From NCBI RefSeq assembly GCF_041360795.1, contig NZ_JBFUPW010000001.1, positions 1,736,001 to 1,800,000 of the forward strand: a DNA stretch of 64,000 nucleotides, given 5' to 3'. The notes beneath the pieces were generated by a model. That model had not been told where the DNA came from. It ran no database searches and saw only the letters and a program-made list of their open reading frames with translations. Of this stretch, positions 24,856-33,938 are shown piece by piece (within the stretch, counting starts at the first letter, position 1; every line of letters begins with the position of its first letter). A program made the position numbers and the translations under genes. This DNA is from Arthrobacter_E sp041360795 (GTDB taxonomy: Bacteria; Actinomycetota; Actinomycetes; Actinomycetales; Micrococcaceae).

Positions 24856-25965
24856 TCACCGCACGAGGAGCCGCACGACGCGGTCGTCTCCCGCCCGGGG
24901 CGAGCCCCGGCCGTCCGTGTTGTTCGTCAGGATCCACAGAGAACCGTCGGGAGCCGGGACCACGGTCCGCAGCCGACCCAGCTCACCGCGCAGCAGAATC
25001 TCCGAGCGGCCCGGGTCCGCGAGCGGCACCCGGCGCAGCGACTGACCCTTGAGATTGGCCAGGTACAGCGCCCCGTCCAGGAACGCCAGGCCACTCGGAC
25101 TCGCCTCCGAGGGAGCCCATTGCTGCACAGGATCCCGCAGCTCCGAGCGGTGGGCGATCCCCTCCGCGAGCGGCCAGCCGTAGTTTCCGCCCGGCACGAT
25201 CTCATTGAGCTCGTCCCACGTGTTCTGCCCGAATTCACTGGCGAAGAGACGGCCGTCCGGCGTCCAGGCGAGGCCCTGGACGTTGCGGTGGCCGAAGCTG
25301 TACGTGAGCGAGCCGGGGAACGGATTGTCCGCGGGCACCGTCCCGTCCGGTGCGAGGCGGAGGATCTTGCCCTGCACGGCCTGGACTTCCTGGGCCTTGT
25401 CCGGCTCCTGGGCGTCCCCGACCCCGGCGTAGAGCATCCCGTCGGGACCGAAAGCGATGCGGCCGCCGTGATGGAACCTCGCCGCGGGAATGCCGCTCAG
25501 GATGGTCTCGGCGCGGCCCAGTCCGAAGGACCCCGCGGCTCCGGTGAGAGGGAACCGCTGCAGGCGATTGCCGTCCTTCGCCGTGGAGAAGGCGTAGAGC
25601 GTGCGTCCGGAGCCGATGGAGAGACCGAGCAGGCCACCCTCCCCCACGTGCGTGACACCGGGCACCGTGCCCACGACGCGGGTGCGCGCCGGCCCGTTGC
25701 CCTGCCGCACAATCTCCAGGATCTGCCCGCTGTCCCGTTCACTCACCAGGGCCGAGCCGTCGAGGAACACGAGATCCCAGGGTGCGCTCAAGCCGGTGAC
25801 GACGTCCTCGGGCGCCGGGCCGGACGCGGAACCCGACGGCGCAGGACCCGACCGCGCGGTCGCGCCGGTTCCGCCTCCCGGACCGGGAGTGCAGGACGCC
25901 AGGAAACCGGCCGCCAGCAGGGCACCGGCCGCCAGCGCACGGCGCCGAGTCGGATCCTCTCCCAT
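24856..25965 (-). CDS. Lipoprotein PQQ-type sugar dehydrogenase (GSDH family)
   Basis: A six-bladed beta-propeller of the glucose/sorbosone dehydrogenase family, 369 residues. The N-terminus has Arg7-Arg9, a hydrophobic stretch and the lipobox LASC with Cys25, so it is a membrane-anchored extracellular lipoprotein. Family blocks seen are GLSAPWDLVFL, HHGGRIAFGPDG, YSFGHRNVQGLAW and NEIVPGGNYGWP. Members use PQQ to oxidise sugars or are Hhip-like sugar-binding proteins; no PQQ synthesis genes are near. GGGAGGGGGCGTC precedes the ATG. It is convergent with the APC permease with a 13-base gap and no hairpin. Confidence 0.85.
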   Translation of the reverse strand: MGEDPTRRRALAAGALLAAGFLASCTPGPGGGTGATARSGPAPSGSASGPAPEDVVTGLSAPWDLVFLDGSALVSERDSGQILEIVRQGNGPARTRVVGTVPGVTHVGEGGLLGLSIGSGRTLYAFSTAKDGNRLQRFPLTGAAGSFGLGRAETILSGIPAARFHHGGRIAFGPDGMLYAGVGDAQEPDKAQEVQAVQGKILRLAPDGTVPADNPFPGSLTYSFGHRNVQGLAWTPDGRLFASEFGQNTWDELNEIVPGGNYGWPLAEGIAHRSELRDPVQQWAPSEASPSGLAFLDGALYLANLKGQSLRRVPLADPGRSEILLRGELGRLRTVVPAPDGSLWILTNNTDGRGSPRAGDDRVVRLLVR

Positions 25966-26065
25966 GACGCCCCCTCCCGTGGCTGCGGCCTCAGACTCAG
26001 GCCGCTCGTGGCCCCAGACTAATGCCGATTTGCCCGGTTCTCACGCTTCAGGCTACCTTCTCATC

Positions 26066-26088
26066 TTAAGTAAGCCTTACCTTATCTT
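26066..26088 (+). promoter_or_regulatory. DtxR/IdeR-type iron box overlapping a -10 element
   Basis: The 19 bases 26066-26084 (TTAAGTAAGCCTTACCTTA) match the actinobacterial iron-box consensus TTAGGTTAGSCTAACCTAA at about 15 of 19 positions. They overlap the -10 hexamer TATCTT (26083-26088). A bound Fe-loaded repressor would cover the promoter, so the downstream pair should be expressed under iron limitation. Confidence 0.65.
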
Positions 26089-26101
26089 GAAAGCGTGACC
26101 G

Positions 26102-28234
26102 ATGACCGCCCCATCCCCCGGGCCCTCCCCTGCCGTCTACCGTGATCCCTGGGGAATCCCCCACCTGCGGGCGGACTCGGCCGATGACCTCGCGTTCCTC
26201 CAGGGCTGGAACGCGGCGTGCGACCGGTCCTGGCAGCTCGAAATGGACCGCTGGCATGCGGAGGGCAGGGTCGCGGAGATGACCGGACCAGACTCCGTCG
26301 CGTGGGACCGCTTCGCCCGGCAGTCGATGCTGACCGACACCGCCCAAGCCTGCTTCGACGCCCTCGACGACACGACGCGTCGCTGGTGCAGCCGCTACGT
26401 CGACGGGATCAACCACGCCCTGACGGAAGGCCGGCGGAACGGCGCGGAGTTCACCGAGAGCGGCACCGCACCCGGGCCGTGGGCGCCCTGGACACCCCTG
26501 GCGGTGTTCCTGGTCAACCACATCCTGTTCTCGACCTTCCCTCACAAGCTCTTCCGCGAACACGTGGCGGACACCCTGGGGCCGGAAGCAGTGGCGCTGT
26601 TCTCCCAGGAAGCCCCCGTGCTCTCCGGCAGCAACGCCTGGGCGGTGCACGGTTCACGCACTGCCGACGGCGCCCCGCTCCTGGCCGGAGACCCCCACCG
26701 TCTCCTCGAGATTCCGGGCGTCTACCAGCAGGTGCGGCTCTCCTGCCCGGAGTTCGACGTCGTCGGGCTCGCCTTCCCCGGCGTTCCAGGACTACCGCAC
26801 TTCGGTCATGCGGGCGGCGTCGCGTGGGCGATCACGAACTCGATGGCTGATTATCAGGACCTGTTCCGGGAGAAGCTGCGCCGCTCCGGGCCGACCGGGC
26901 TCGAGGCGCTCGGTCCGAACGGCTGGGAGCCGGTCAGCACCCGCACCGAGGAGATCCTCGTCCGGGGCGCTGATCCTGTGACGGTGGAGATCGCCGAGAC
27001 CCTGCGCGGCCCGGTGATCGCGGGATTCCCCGGTCCGGACGACGGGGAGGTCGCGTCGGGTCTGAGCCTGCGGACGCCCGCCCGGGTGGCCTCGAGGCTG
27101 GGGTTCGAAGCACTCCTGCCGCTGCTCCGCAGCACGCGGGCCGCCGACGTCGAACGCGCCCTGGACGCGTGGGTGGAACCCGTCAACAGCGTGCTCGTGG
27201 CGGACACCCGGGGTGCCGTGCGGCACTTCCTCGCCGGAAGGGTCCCTCAGCGTTCGCCGGAGAATCGCGTGACGCCGGTCCCGGCGTGGTTGGAGGATCA
27301 CCAGTGGGAGGGCACGTTCCTGCCGCTTCCCTCACGGAACGTGGACACGGTGGCGGTCAGCGCCAATGACCGTGACGCGGCACTCGGCGCCGACATCGCA
27401 CTCGAGTTCGCCCCCGCTCACCGCGCCGCGCGCATCGGCGGGCTTCTCCACCCGGACGACGACGGCGCCCAGGCTCCGCTGCTCGGACCCGACGACATGC
27501 GCCGCATCCACAGCGACACCCGGCTCGGCTCGCTGCCCGCCTTCCGGTCTCTGCTCGCGGGCCTGGATCCCGAGACGCTGTCGCCCGCGGCCCGCAGGAC
27601 CCTGGACGACCTCCTGACCTGGGACGGTCACATGGACGCCGACAGCAGAACAGCGGCGGTCTTCGCCCTCTGGCGGGACGCGCTGGTCCACCGGCTCGCC
27701 GCGCATCCGGTCTTCGCGCCGCTCCAGACTCCGACAGGTCACTCCCCGGTGTTCGCACCCTGGCTGGCACTCACCGGGCGGCTCGGCCTCGCCCTCGAAA
27801 CTCTCATCGCGGGCCCGGTCCCGGACGGCCTCGATCTGCCTCAGGAAGCGGCCGCCGCCCTCGAAGCGGCGCTCCCCGTGCAGCTGGCCGATGGCGCGGG
27901 CACCCCGGCCTGGGGTGAACTGCACCGGCTCCACCCCCTGCACCGGCTCCCCACGTCCGCGGCCGCCTCGCTGCCTTCGACTCCCCTGGCCGGCGACGCC
28001 GCGTGCGTGATGGCGAACGAGAGCGTGCCGGGCGGAGGCCATCTGTGCTTCCGGGGTTCCGCGGCCCGCTACGTCTGGGATCTCTCGGACCGGCAGAAGA
28101 GCCGCTGGATCGTCCCGTTCGGCGCCGACGGAAGCCCCGCAGGCCCTCACTTCCTCGACCAGCTGCCGCTCTGGGCCGCTGGAGAACTCCTCCCCGTCAT
28201 CACCGACTGGGACCGACTCACCTTGGAGACCTGA
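26102..28234 (+). CDS. Penicillin-acylase-family amidase (Ntn hydrolase), iron-regulated
   Basis: A 710-residue precursor of an N-terminal-nucleophile amidase that cleaves itself into alpha and beta chains. The junction is LSGSNAWAV: Ser177 would become the catalytic N-terminus of the beta chain. The alpha part begins VYRDPWGIPHLRA, typical of the family. HAGGVAWAITN and a late NSVLVAD-like block (with the oxyanion/catalytic Asn) are also present. No signal peptide is seen, so it is probably cytoplasmic. It overlaps the acyltransferase gene by TGATG and lies behind an iron box, so its amide substrate is probably a siderophore or precursor, as for the amidase gene (desG) of some desferrioxamine clusters. 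A GTG at 26095 opens a 16-codon frame that overlaps this start. Confidence 0.82.
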   Translation: MTAPSPGPSPAVYRDPWGIPHLRADSADDLAFLQGWNAACDRSWQLEMDRWHAEGRVAEMTGPDSVAWDRFARQSMLTDTAQACFDALDDTTRRWCSRYVDGINHALTEGRRNGAEFTESGTAPGPWAPWTPLAVFLVNHILFSTFPHKLFREHVADTLGPEAVALFSQEAPVLSGSNAWAVHGSRTADGAPLLAGDPHRLLEIPGVYQQVRLSCPEFDVVGLAFPGVPGLPHFGHAGGVAWAITNSMADYQDLFREKLRRSGPTGLEALGPNGWEPVSTRTEEILVRGADPVTVEIAETLRGPVIAGFPGPDDGEVASGLSLRTPARVASRLGFEALLPLLRSTRAADVERALDAWVEPVNSVLVADTRGAVRHFLAGRVPQRSPENRVTPVPAWLEDHQWEGTFLPLPSRNVDTVAVSANDRDAALGADIALEFAPAHRAARIGGLLHPDDDGAQAPLLGPDDMRRIHSDTRLGSLPAFRSLLAGLDPETLSPAARRTLDDLLTWDGHMDADSRTAAVFALWRDALVHRLAAHPVFAPLQTPTGHSPVFAPWLALTGRLGLALETLIAGPVPDGLDLPQEAAAALEAALPVQLADGAGTPAWGELHRLHPLHRLPTSAAASLPSTPLAGDAACVMANESVPGGGHLCFRGSAARYVWDLSDRQKSRWIVPFGADGSPAGPHFLDQLPLWAAGELLPVITDWDRLTLET

Positions 28235-28848
28235 TGCCCGAGACCACGACTCAGCAGATGCCCGAACCGTCGGCACAGACGGCCGCTTCCGTCGGTGGTG
28301 GGTCACCCGACCGGGTCCGCATCCTGCCGGTCCGGCCCGAGGAGGACGGCGATCTGATCCATTCCTGGGTCACCCAGGACCGCGCCCGGTTCTGGGGCAT
28401 GACCGAGTACACGCGGGACGAGGTAGTGGAGGTGTACCGCTTCCTGGACTCGCTGCCGACCCACCATGCCTTCCTCCTCACGCTCGGCGAGGAACCGGTG
28501 GCGCTGTTCCAGAGCTACGACCCCTTCCACGACCCGGTCGGCGAGGCCTATGAGCCGCAGGAGGGCGACCTCGGGATCCACCTGTTCATGGCGCCGGCCC
28601 GGGAGCCACGGCCGGGACTCACCCCGTCGCTGGTCCTGCACTTCATCGGACACTTGTTCGCGACGACGGGTGGGCGCCGGATCGTCGTCGAGCCCGATGT
28701 CCGCAACGACAAGGCGCTCGCGCGGCTGACCGGGAGCGGTTTCGAGCCCGGCCCCGTCATCGAGCTGCCGGACAAGCAGGCTCAGTTGTTCTTCCTCCGC
28801 CGTGAGGTCTTCGAGCGGCTGCCCGCCGTCGGGGACTCGCTGTCCTGA
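28234..28848 (+). CDS. Siderophore-biosynthesis acyltransferase, GNAT (IucB/AlcB/MbtK type)
   Basis: A 204-residue N-acyltransferase. The conserved family features are present: HSWVTQDRARFWGM near residue 46, a YDPFHDP block, GDLGIHLFMAP near 110, and VVEPDVRNDKA before a C-terminal barrel-like strand. Relatives acylate hydroxylamine or lysine side chains of hydroxamate siderophores (aerobactin, alcaligin, desferrioxamine, mycobactin). ATG 28234 overlaps the amidase stop (TGATG) with GGAG at correct spacing. No hydroxylase, decarboxylase or NIS synthetase is in the window, so the rest of the pathway must lie elsewhere. A clear hairpin follows. Confidence 0.85.
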   Translation: MPETTTQQMPEPSAQTAASVGGGSPDRVRILPVRPEEDGDLIHSWVTQDRARFWGMTEYTRDEVVEVYRFLDSLPTHHAFLLTLGEEPVALFQSYDPFHDPVGEAYEPQEGDLGIHLFMAPAREPRPGLTPSLVLHFIGHLFATTGGRRIVVEPDVRNDKALARLTGSGFEPGPVIELPDKQAQLFFLRREVFERLPAVGDSLS

Positions 28849-28867
28849 CAGCACGCCCCGGGAAACG

Positions 28868-28906
28868 ACGGTGCCGGCGCCCTCCACGGGAGGACGCCGG
28901 CACCGT
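28868..28906. terminator. Bidirectional terminator
   Basis: Twelve-base perfect outer arms (28868-28879 and 28895-28906) enclosing a partly paired loop (CCCTCC/GGGAGG), between convergent genes. Confidence 0.75.
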
Positions 28907-28939
28907 GGTTTCGGCGGTGGATCGGCCGCAGCGCTTCCG

Positions 28940-31291
28940 TCAGGCCGACGGCGCGACGCGCACCTTGACGTTCTTCATCAGGGGCTGGTCGCTCTGCGTG
29001 CTGTAGTCGGCCAGACCGATCAGGACGTTCATCTCCGGCATGTACCCGGCGGCGCTGCCGCGCGGCAGGTCGTAGCGCAGAGCTCGGTACTGACGCACGG
29101 ACCGCTCGGACCCATCCTTCGACGTGGCGACGATGTCCACCAGGGAGCCCTCCTCGATGCCGCGTGCCCGCATGTCCTCCTCGTTCAGGAACACGAGTTC
29201 CCGGAGGTTCTTGACGCCACGGTAGCGGTCATCGTTCGAGTAGATCGTGGTGTTCCACTGGTCGTGGGACCGCATGGTCTGCAGGACCAGCATGTCCTCC
29301 GCTTCCGGAATCACGTCCGGCAGGGGCGCCAAGGAGAACTCGGCGCGGCCCGACGGCGTCAGGAACACGCGTTCCCGGGCAGGCTGCGGAATGCGGAAGC
29401 CGAGCGACTGCTGGATCAGCTCGTTGAAGCCTTCAAAGCCGGGCAGGGCCTTGGCCATGACATCGCGGATGCGGTCGTAGTCCTCCACGTACCACTCCCA
29501 GGGAGTGGCACTGTCCGGCAGGGCGGCACGGGCCATCCCGGCGATGATCGCCGGCTCGGACAGCAGATGGGTCGACGCCGGCTGCTTACGGCCGATGGAG
29601 AGGTGCACCATGCTCATGGCGTCCTCCACGGTGACCCCCTGGAGGCCGGTGGCCTGCTGGTCGCGTTCGGTCCGGCCCAGGCACGGCAGGATGAGGGCCT
29701 TGCGGCCGTGCACCAGGTGGCTGCGGTTGAGCTTGGTGCTGACCTGGACCGTCAGCTCACACTGACGCAGACCTTCCGCCGTGCGGGCGGTGTCCGGGGC
29801 GGCCAGCACGAAGTTGCCGCCCATGCCCACGAACACCTTGACGGTGCCGTCCAGCATCCCCTGGATGGTGCGCACCGTGTCCAGGCCGTGATGACGCGGA
29901 GGAGTGATGCCGCAGACCTCCGCGAGCCGGTCGAGGAACTCGTCCGACGGGCGGTGGTCGATGCCGCAGGTTCTGTTGCCCTGCACGTTGCTGTGACCGC
30001 GGACGGGCGACGGGCCGGTGCCCTCGCGGCCGATGTTGCCCTTGAGCAGCAGCAGATTCACGATCTCGCGAGCCGTGTCCACGCCGTGCTCGTGCTGGGT
30101 CACGCCGAGGCACCAGCTGATGATGCTCCGCTCGGACTTGAGGTAGATGTCCGCGGCCTTGCGCAGATCGGCTTCGCTGAGGCCGGCCTGCAGGGCGAGC
30201 TCGGCCCAACTGGTCCGGGCGAGCAGCTCACGGTACTCGTCGAAGCCTTCGGTGAGGCTCTCGAGGAATCCGGCGTCCAGGACCGACGGATCCTGCTCCG
30301 CCGCCTCGAGGGTGGCCTTCGCCATCGCGCGGATCAGGGCCAGGTCGCCGCCCGGACGCACCTGGAGGTTCAGGGTGCTCGTGGGGCGCGTCTTGAACGT
30401 GGCCATGTCCACGATGTCGTGGGGCACGATCGTCCGGGTCGCGCCCGCCTCGATGAGCGGGTTGATGTGCACGACCTCGGCGCCGCGCTTGACGGCCTCG
30501 GAGAGGGCGGTCAGCATGCGCGGAGCGTTGGAGGCGGCGTTGACGCCGAGGATGAAGAGGGCGTCACACGTCTCCCAGTCCTCCAGGTCCGCCGTCCCCT
30601 TGCCCGTCCCGATCGAGGCCTTGAGCGCCCGGCCGGAGGCCTCGTGGCACATGTTGGAGCAGTCCGGCAGGTTGTTCGTGCCGAGTTCGCGCGCCATCAG
30701 CTGGTACAGGAACGTGGCCTCATTGCTGAGGCGGCCCGAGGTGTAATAGGTGGCCTCGTCCGGGCTGTCCAGGCCCCGCAGCTCGTCGCCCACCAGGGCG
30801 AAGGCTTCCTGCCACGTGATCGGCACGTAGTGGTCCGTCTCCGGGTCGTAGACCATGGGTTCCGTGAGACGGCCCTGGTTCTCCAGATCGAAGTCCGTCC
30901 AGTCGGCGAGCTCGGACACCGTGTGCGCGGCGAAGAACTCGCGGCCCACCCGCTTGTGGGTCATCTCCCACGTGACGTGCTTGATGCCGTTCTCACAGAT
31001 GTCCAGCTTGAGGCCCTTGTTGTCATCCGGCCACGCGCACCCGGGGCAGTCGAAGCCCTTGATCGGGTGGTTCATGCTGAACATGGCCTTGGAGCCGGCC
31101 AGCAGTTCCTTTTCACGGATGAGGACCTTCATCACCGACGTCGCCGCGCCCCAGGCCGCGGCCGGGTGATGGTACGGATGCTGGGAGGGTTCGCCCTTGG
31201 CGACGGGGCCGTAACCACCCTGCCGCGGCTCCTCCGGCATCAGGCCATCGGACGCGGCGCGTCCCGCCGTCGATTCATCAAGACTTCCCAC
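28940..31291 (-). CDS. FdhF/YdeP-family molybdopterin oxidoreductase, copy 1
   Basis: A 783-residue bis-MGD enzyme, annotated in relatives as formate-dehydrogenase-like or YdeP. GFDCPGCAWPD and DICENG near residue 80 are the family's N-terminal cysteine blocks, at the place of the FeS cluster. DCSNMCHEASG holds the Cys-His pair that aligns with the Sec/Cys-His of formate dehydrogenases. PVRGHSNVQGNRTCGI and GMGGNFV are cofactor loops. GTG 31291 is chosen because AAGGAG lies six bases before it; a TTG at 31306 is also open. Cytoplasmic: no Tat signal. A paralogue follows upstream. The real electron donor is uncertain; the nearby fdhD and OFA carrier suggest formate. Confidence 0.87.
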   Translation of the reverse strand: MGSLDESTAGRAASDGLMPEEPRQGGYGPVAKGEPSQHPYHHPAAAWGAATSVMKVLIREKELLAGSKAMFSMNHPIKGFDCPGCAWPDDNKGLKLDICENGIKHVTWEMTHKRVGREFFAAHTVSELADWTDFDLENQGRLTEPMVYDPETDHYVPITWQEAFALVGDELRGLDSPDEATYYTSGRLSNEATFLYQLMARELGTNNLPDCSNMCHEASGRALKASIGTGKGTADLEDWETCDALFILGVNAASNAPRMLTALSEAVKRGAEVVHINPLIEAGATRTIVPHDIVDMATFKTRPTSTLNLQVRPGGDLALIRAMAKATLEAAEQDPSVLDAGFLESLTEGFDEYRELLARTSWAELALQAGLSEADLRKAADIYLKSERSIISWCLGVTQHEHGVDTAREIVNLLLLKGNIGREGTGPSPVRGHSNVQGNRTCGIDHRPSDEFLDRLAEVCGITPPRHHGLDTVRTIQGMLDGTVKVFVGMGGNFVLAAPDTARTAEGLRQCELTVQVSTKLNRSHLVHGRKALILPCLGRTERDQQATGLQGVTVEDAMSMVHLSIGRKQPASTHLLSEPAIIAGMARAALPDSATPWEWYVEDYDRIRDVMAKALPGFEGFNELIQQSLGFRIPQPARERVFLTPSGRAEFSLAPLPDVIPEAEDMLVLQTMRSHDQWNTTIYSNDDRYRGVKNLRELVFLNEEDMRARGIEEGSLVDIVATSKDGSERSVRQYRALRYDLPRGSAAGYMPEMNVLIGLADYSTQSDQPLMKNVKVRVAPSA

Positions 31292-31427
31292 TGCAGGCTC
31301 CTTCAATCCCGTGATCCGGTCACCTCACCTTCTCACCTGGCACAGCCCGTTTCAACGTCCGGCGCGGCGGCGGGCCACCTTCACCGGCAAGGGCCGACAC
31401 GGGGCCTGTGTCATGAGGCCGCGCCGT

Positions 31428-33857
31428 TCAGAAACCGCCCTCCACCAGCGGTTCCAGCGGTTTCTGCACCGGGCTGAGCTCCAGCCTGATCACCACCGAT
31501 TTCGACGCAGGCGTCCCGGAACCGATCGCCTGGGAGTCGAGCGGCACGAGCACGTTCGTCTCCGGGTAGTACGCCGCGGCGGAACCTTTGACTGTGTCGT
31601 ATTCGACCACACGGAAGCGGGGCGCCCGGCGTTCCACGCCGTCGTCCCACACCGACACCAGGTCCACGAACTGGCCGTCCGTCACCCCGAGCTCGCGGCA
31701 GTCGGACTCGTTGAGGAAGACCACGCGGCGCCCTCCATGGATGCCCCGGTAACGGTCGTCCTGGCTGTAAACCGTGGTGTTGTACTGATCGTGCGAACGG
31801 AGGGTCTGCAGGATCAGGCAGCCCTCCGGGACCGGGATCCAGTCGAGCTCCGAGGCCGTGAAATGGGCCTTGGCATCCGTGGTGGTGAACGTCCGCGAAT
31901 CCTGCGGACCGTGCGGCAGCTTGAAGCCGCCCGGGACGTCGATGCGCTCTTCGAATCCGTCGAATCCGGGGATGACGGCCTCGATGTGTCCGCGAATGAG
32001 ACGGTAGTCGTCCGCCGCTGCCCGCCAGTCGATCTGCGGCGTGCCGGGCTTCGGCTGTCCGGCAGCGTCGCAGAGGACCGCGAGCGCGAGCCGGGCGACG
32101 ATCGCCACCTCGGACAGCAGCTCAGGCGACGGCGGCTCGAGGCGCCCGTGCGAAGCGTGCACCATGCTCATGGAGTCCTCCACGGTCACCCTCTGCGGGC
32201 CGCTCGCCTGCAGATCGCGGTCGGTCCGGCCGAGCGTCGGCAGGATCAGAGCCCGCTTGCCCGTAAGGAAGTGGGAGTGGTTGAGCTTGGTCGACACCTG
32301 CACCGTGAGGTCGCAGGACGCGAGCGCGGCCTCGGTCACGGCACTGTCCGGCGCCGCCTTGACGAAGTTGCCGCCCATGCCGACGAAGACCCGGATCCGG
32401 CCATCCCGCATGCCGCGGATCGAGTCGACCACGTCATGGCCGTGACGGCGGGGACTCTGGAACGCGAAACGTTCGTCCAGGGAGTCGTGGAACCACTCCG
32501 GCATGCGTTCGAAGATGCCCATGGTGCGGTCACCCTGGACGTTGGAATGGCCGCGGACCGGAAGCAGGCCGGCGCCCGGCCGCCCGATGTTCCCCTGGGC
32601 CAGGATGACGTTGACCACCTCCTGGATGGTCTGCACCGAGTGCCGGTGCTGGGTGAGGCCCATGGCCCAGGAGACGACGGTGCGGTCCGAGGACAGCAGG
32701 AGCCTGCCGATCTCCCGGATCCGTTCCTCGGGGATCCCGGTGGCCTCCTCGATGTCGGCCCACGGCGTGCCCTCAAGCAGGGCGAGCCAGTCGTCGAATC
32801 CCGTGGTGTGGGAGGCGATGAAATCGTGGTCGAACACGGTGCTCAGCCCCGGCGACCGTTCCCCGGCGCGTTCCGCCTCGAGGAGGACCTTGCCGAAGCC
32901 GCGGAACAGGGCCTGGTCCCCGCCGAGCCGGATCTGGAGGTGATGATCCGCGAGCGCGGTGCCCGAGCCGAGCACACCCCGCACCTTCTGAGGATTGCGG
33001 TACCGGATGAGGCCTGCTTCCGGCAGCGGGTTGACGGCCACGATGGTGCCGCCGGACCGCTTCACCTTTTCGAGGGCGGTCAGCATACGGGGGTGGTTGG
33101 TTCCGGGGTTCTGGCCCACCACGAACACCAGCGAGGCCCGCTCCAGGTCTTCCAGCGCGACGGAGCCCTTGCCGATGCCGATCGTCTCGGTGAGCGCCGT
33201 GCCGGACGATTCGTGGCACATGTTGGAACAGTCCGGCAGATTGTTGGTGCCGAAGCCGCGGACGAAGAGCTGATAGAGGAAGGCGGCCTCATTGCTCGTG
33301 CGGCCGGACGTGTAGAACGTGGCCTGATCCGGGCTGTCCAGCGCCGCGAGCTGCTCGGCGATGATCGAGAAGGCCTCGTTCCAGCCGATCGGCGCATAGT
33401 GCTCGGAGTCGAGGTCTTTGAAGTGCGGCCGCGTCAGCCGTCCCTGGCCGCTGAGCCAGTGGTCGTCGTGCCGGGCCAGTTCTGCGACGGTGTGCTGCTG
33501 GAAGATCTCCGGGCGCACCCGCTTGCGCGTGGCTTCGGCGGCGACGGCTTTGGCGCCGTTCTCGCAGAACTCGAAGTGGCTGCGCTCCCCCGGCGCCGGG
33601 TCCGCCCACGCACAGCTCATGCAGTCGAAGCCCTCGGGCTGGTTGATCCCCAGGAGCGTCTGCACCGTGCGCACGGGACCCATCTGGCTGAGGCTGTGCT
33701 CCATGGCGTGCGTGATGGCGGGAACGCCGACGGCGGACCGCTCCCGCGGCTCGACGACGAGCGACGCCTCGTCGATGTCGTTAGCCTCATGTCGTGCGGC
33801 GGCGCCCGGGAGAAGGGCACTCGCCAGGGACTTCACATCGTTGAATCTGTCCGGCAT
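31428..33857 (-). CDS. FdhF/YdeP-family molybdopterin oxidoreductase, copy 2
   Basis: An 809-residue paralogue of the previous gene, with the same blocks: GFDCMSCAWADP, EFCENGAK, DCSNMCHESSG, PVRGHSNVQGDRTMGI and GMGGNFVKAAPDSA. The divergence is large enough (for example RTMGIFERMPEWF against RTCGIDHRPSDEF) to suggest different substrates or partners rather than a recent duplication. It lies between copy 1 and the OFA carrier with short gaps on the same strand. It has no twin-arginine signal. Like copy 1 it needs bis-MGD and probably FdhD-mediated sulfuration. Confidence 0.87.
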   Translation of the reverse strand: MPDRFNDVKSLASALLPGAAARHEANDIDEASLVVEPRERSAVGVPAITHAMEHSLSQMGPVRTVQTLLGINQPEGFDCMSCAWADPAPGERSHFEFCENGAKAVAAEATRKRVRPEIFQQHTVAELARHDDHWLSGQGRLTRPHFKDLDSEHYAPIGWNEAFSIIAEQLAALDSPDQATFYTSGRTSNEAAFLYQLFVRGFGTNNLPDCSNMCHESSGTALTETIGIGKGSVALEDLERASLVFVVGQNPGTNHPRMLTALEKVKRSGGTIVAVNPLPEAGLIRYRNPQKVRGVLGSGTALADHHLQIRLGGDQALFRGFGKVLLEAERAGERSPGLSTVFDHDFIASHTTGFDDWLALLEGTPWADIEEATGIPEERIREIGRLLLSSDRTVVSWAMGLTQHRHSVQTIQEVVNVILAQGNIGRPGAGLLPVRGHSNVQGDRTMGIFERMPEWFHDSLDERFAFQSPRRHGHDVVDSIRGMRDGRIRVFVGMGGNFVKAAPDSAVTEAALASCDLTVQVSTKLNHSHFLTGKRALILPTLGRTDRDLQASGPQRVTVEDSMSMVHASHGRLEPPSPELLSEVAIVARLALAVLCDAAGQPKPGTPQIDWRAAADDYRLIRGHIEAVIPGFDGFEERIDVPGGFKLPHGPQDSRTFTTTDAKAHFTASELDWIPVPEGCLILQTLRSHDQYNTTVYSQDDRYRGIHGGRRVVFLNESDCRELGVTDGQFVDLVSVWDDGVERRAPRFRVVEYDTVKGSAAAYYPETNVLVPLDSQAIGSGTPASKSVVIRLELSPVQKPLEPLVEGGF

Positions 33858-33938
33858 GCTCCGAGGCTACCCCTCCGGGCGGACCGGTTCCATGAGGGAC
33901 GCGTCATGTTCGCGATGAAGGCTGTCGAGGGAACCCGC

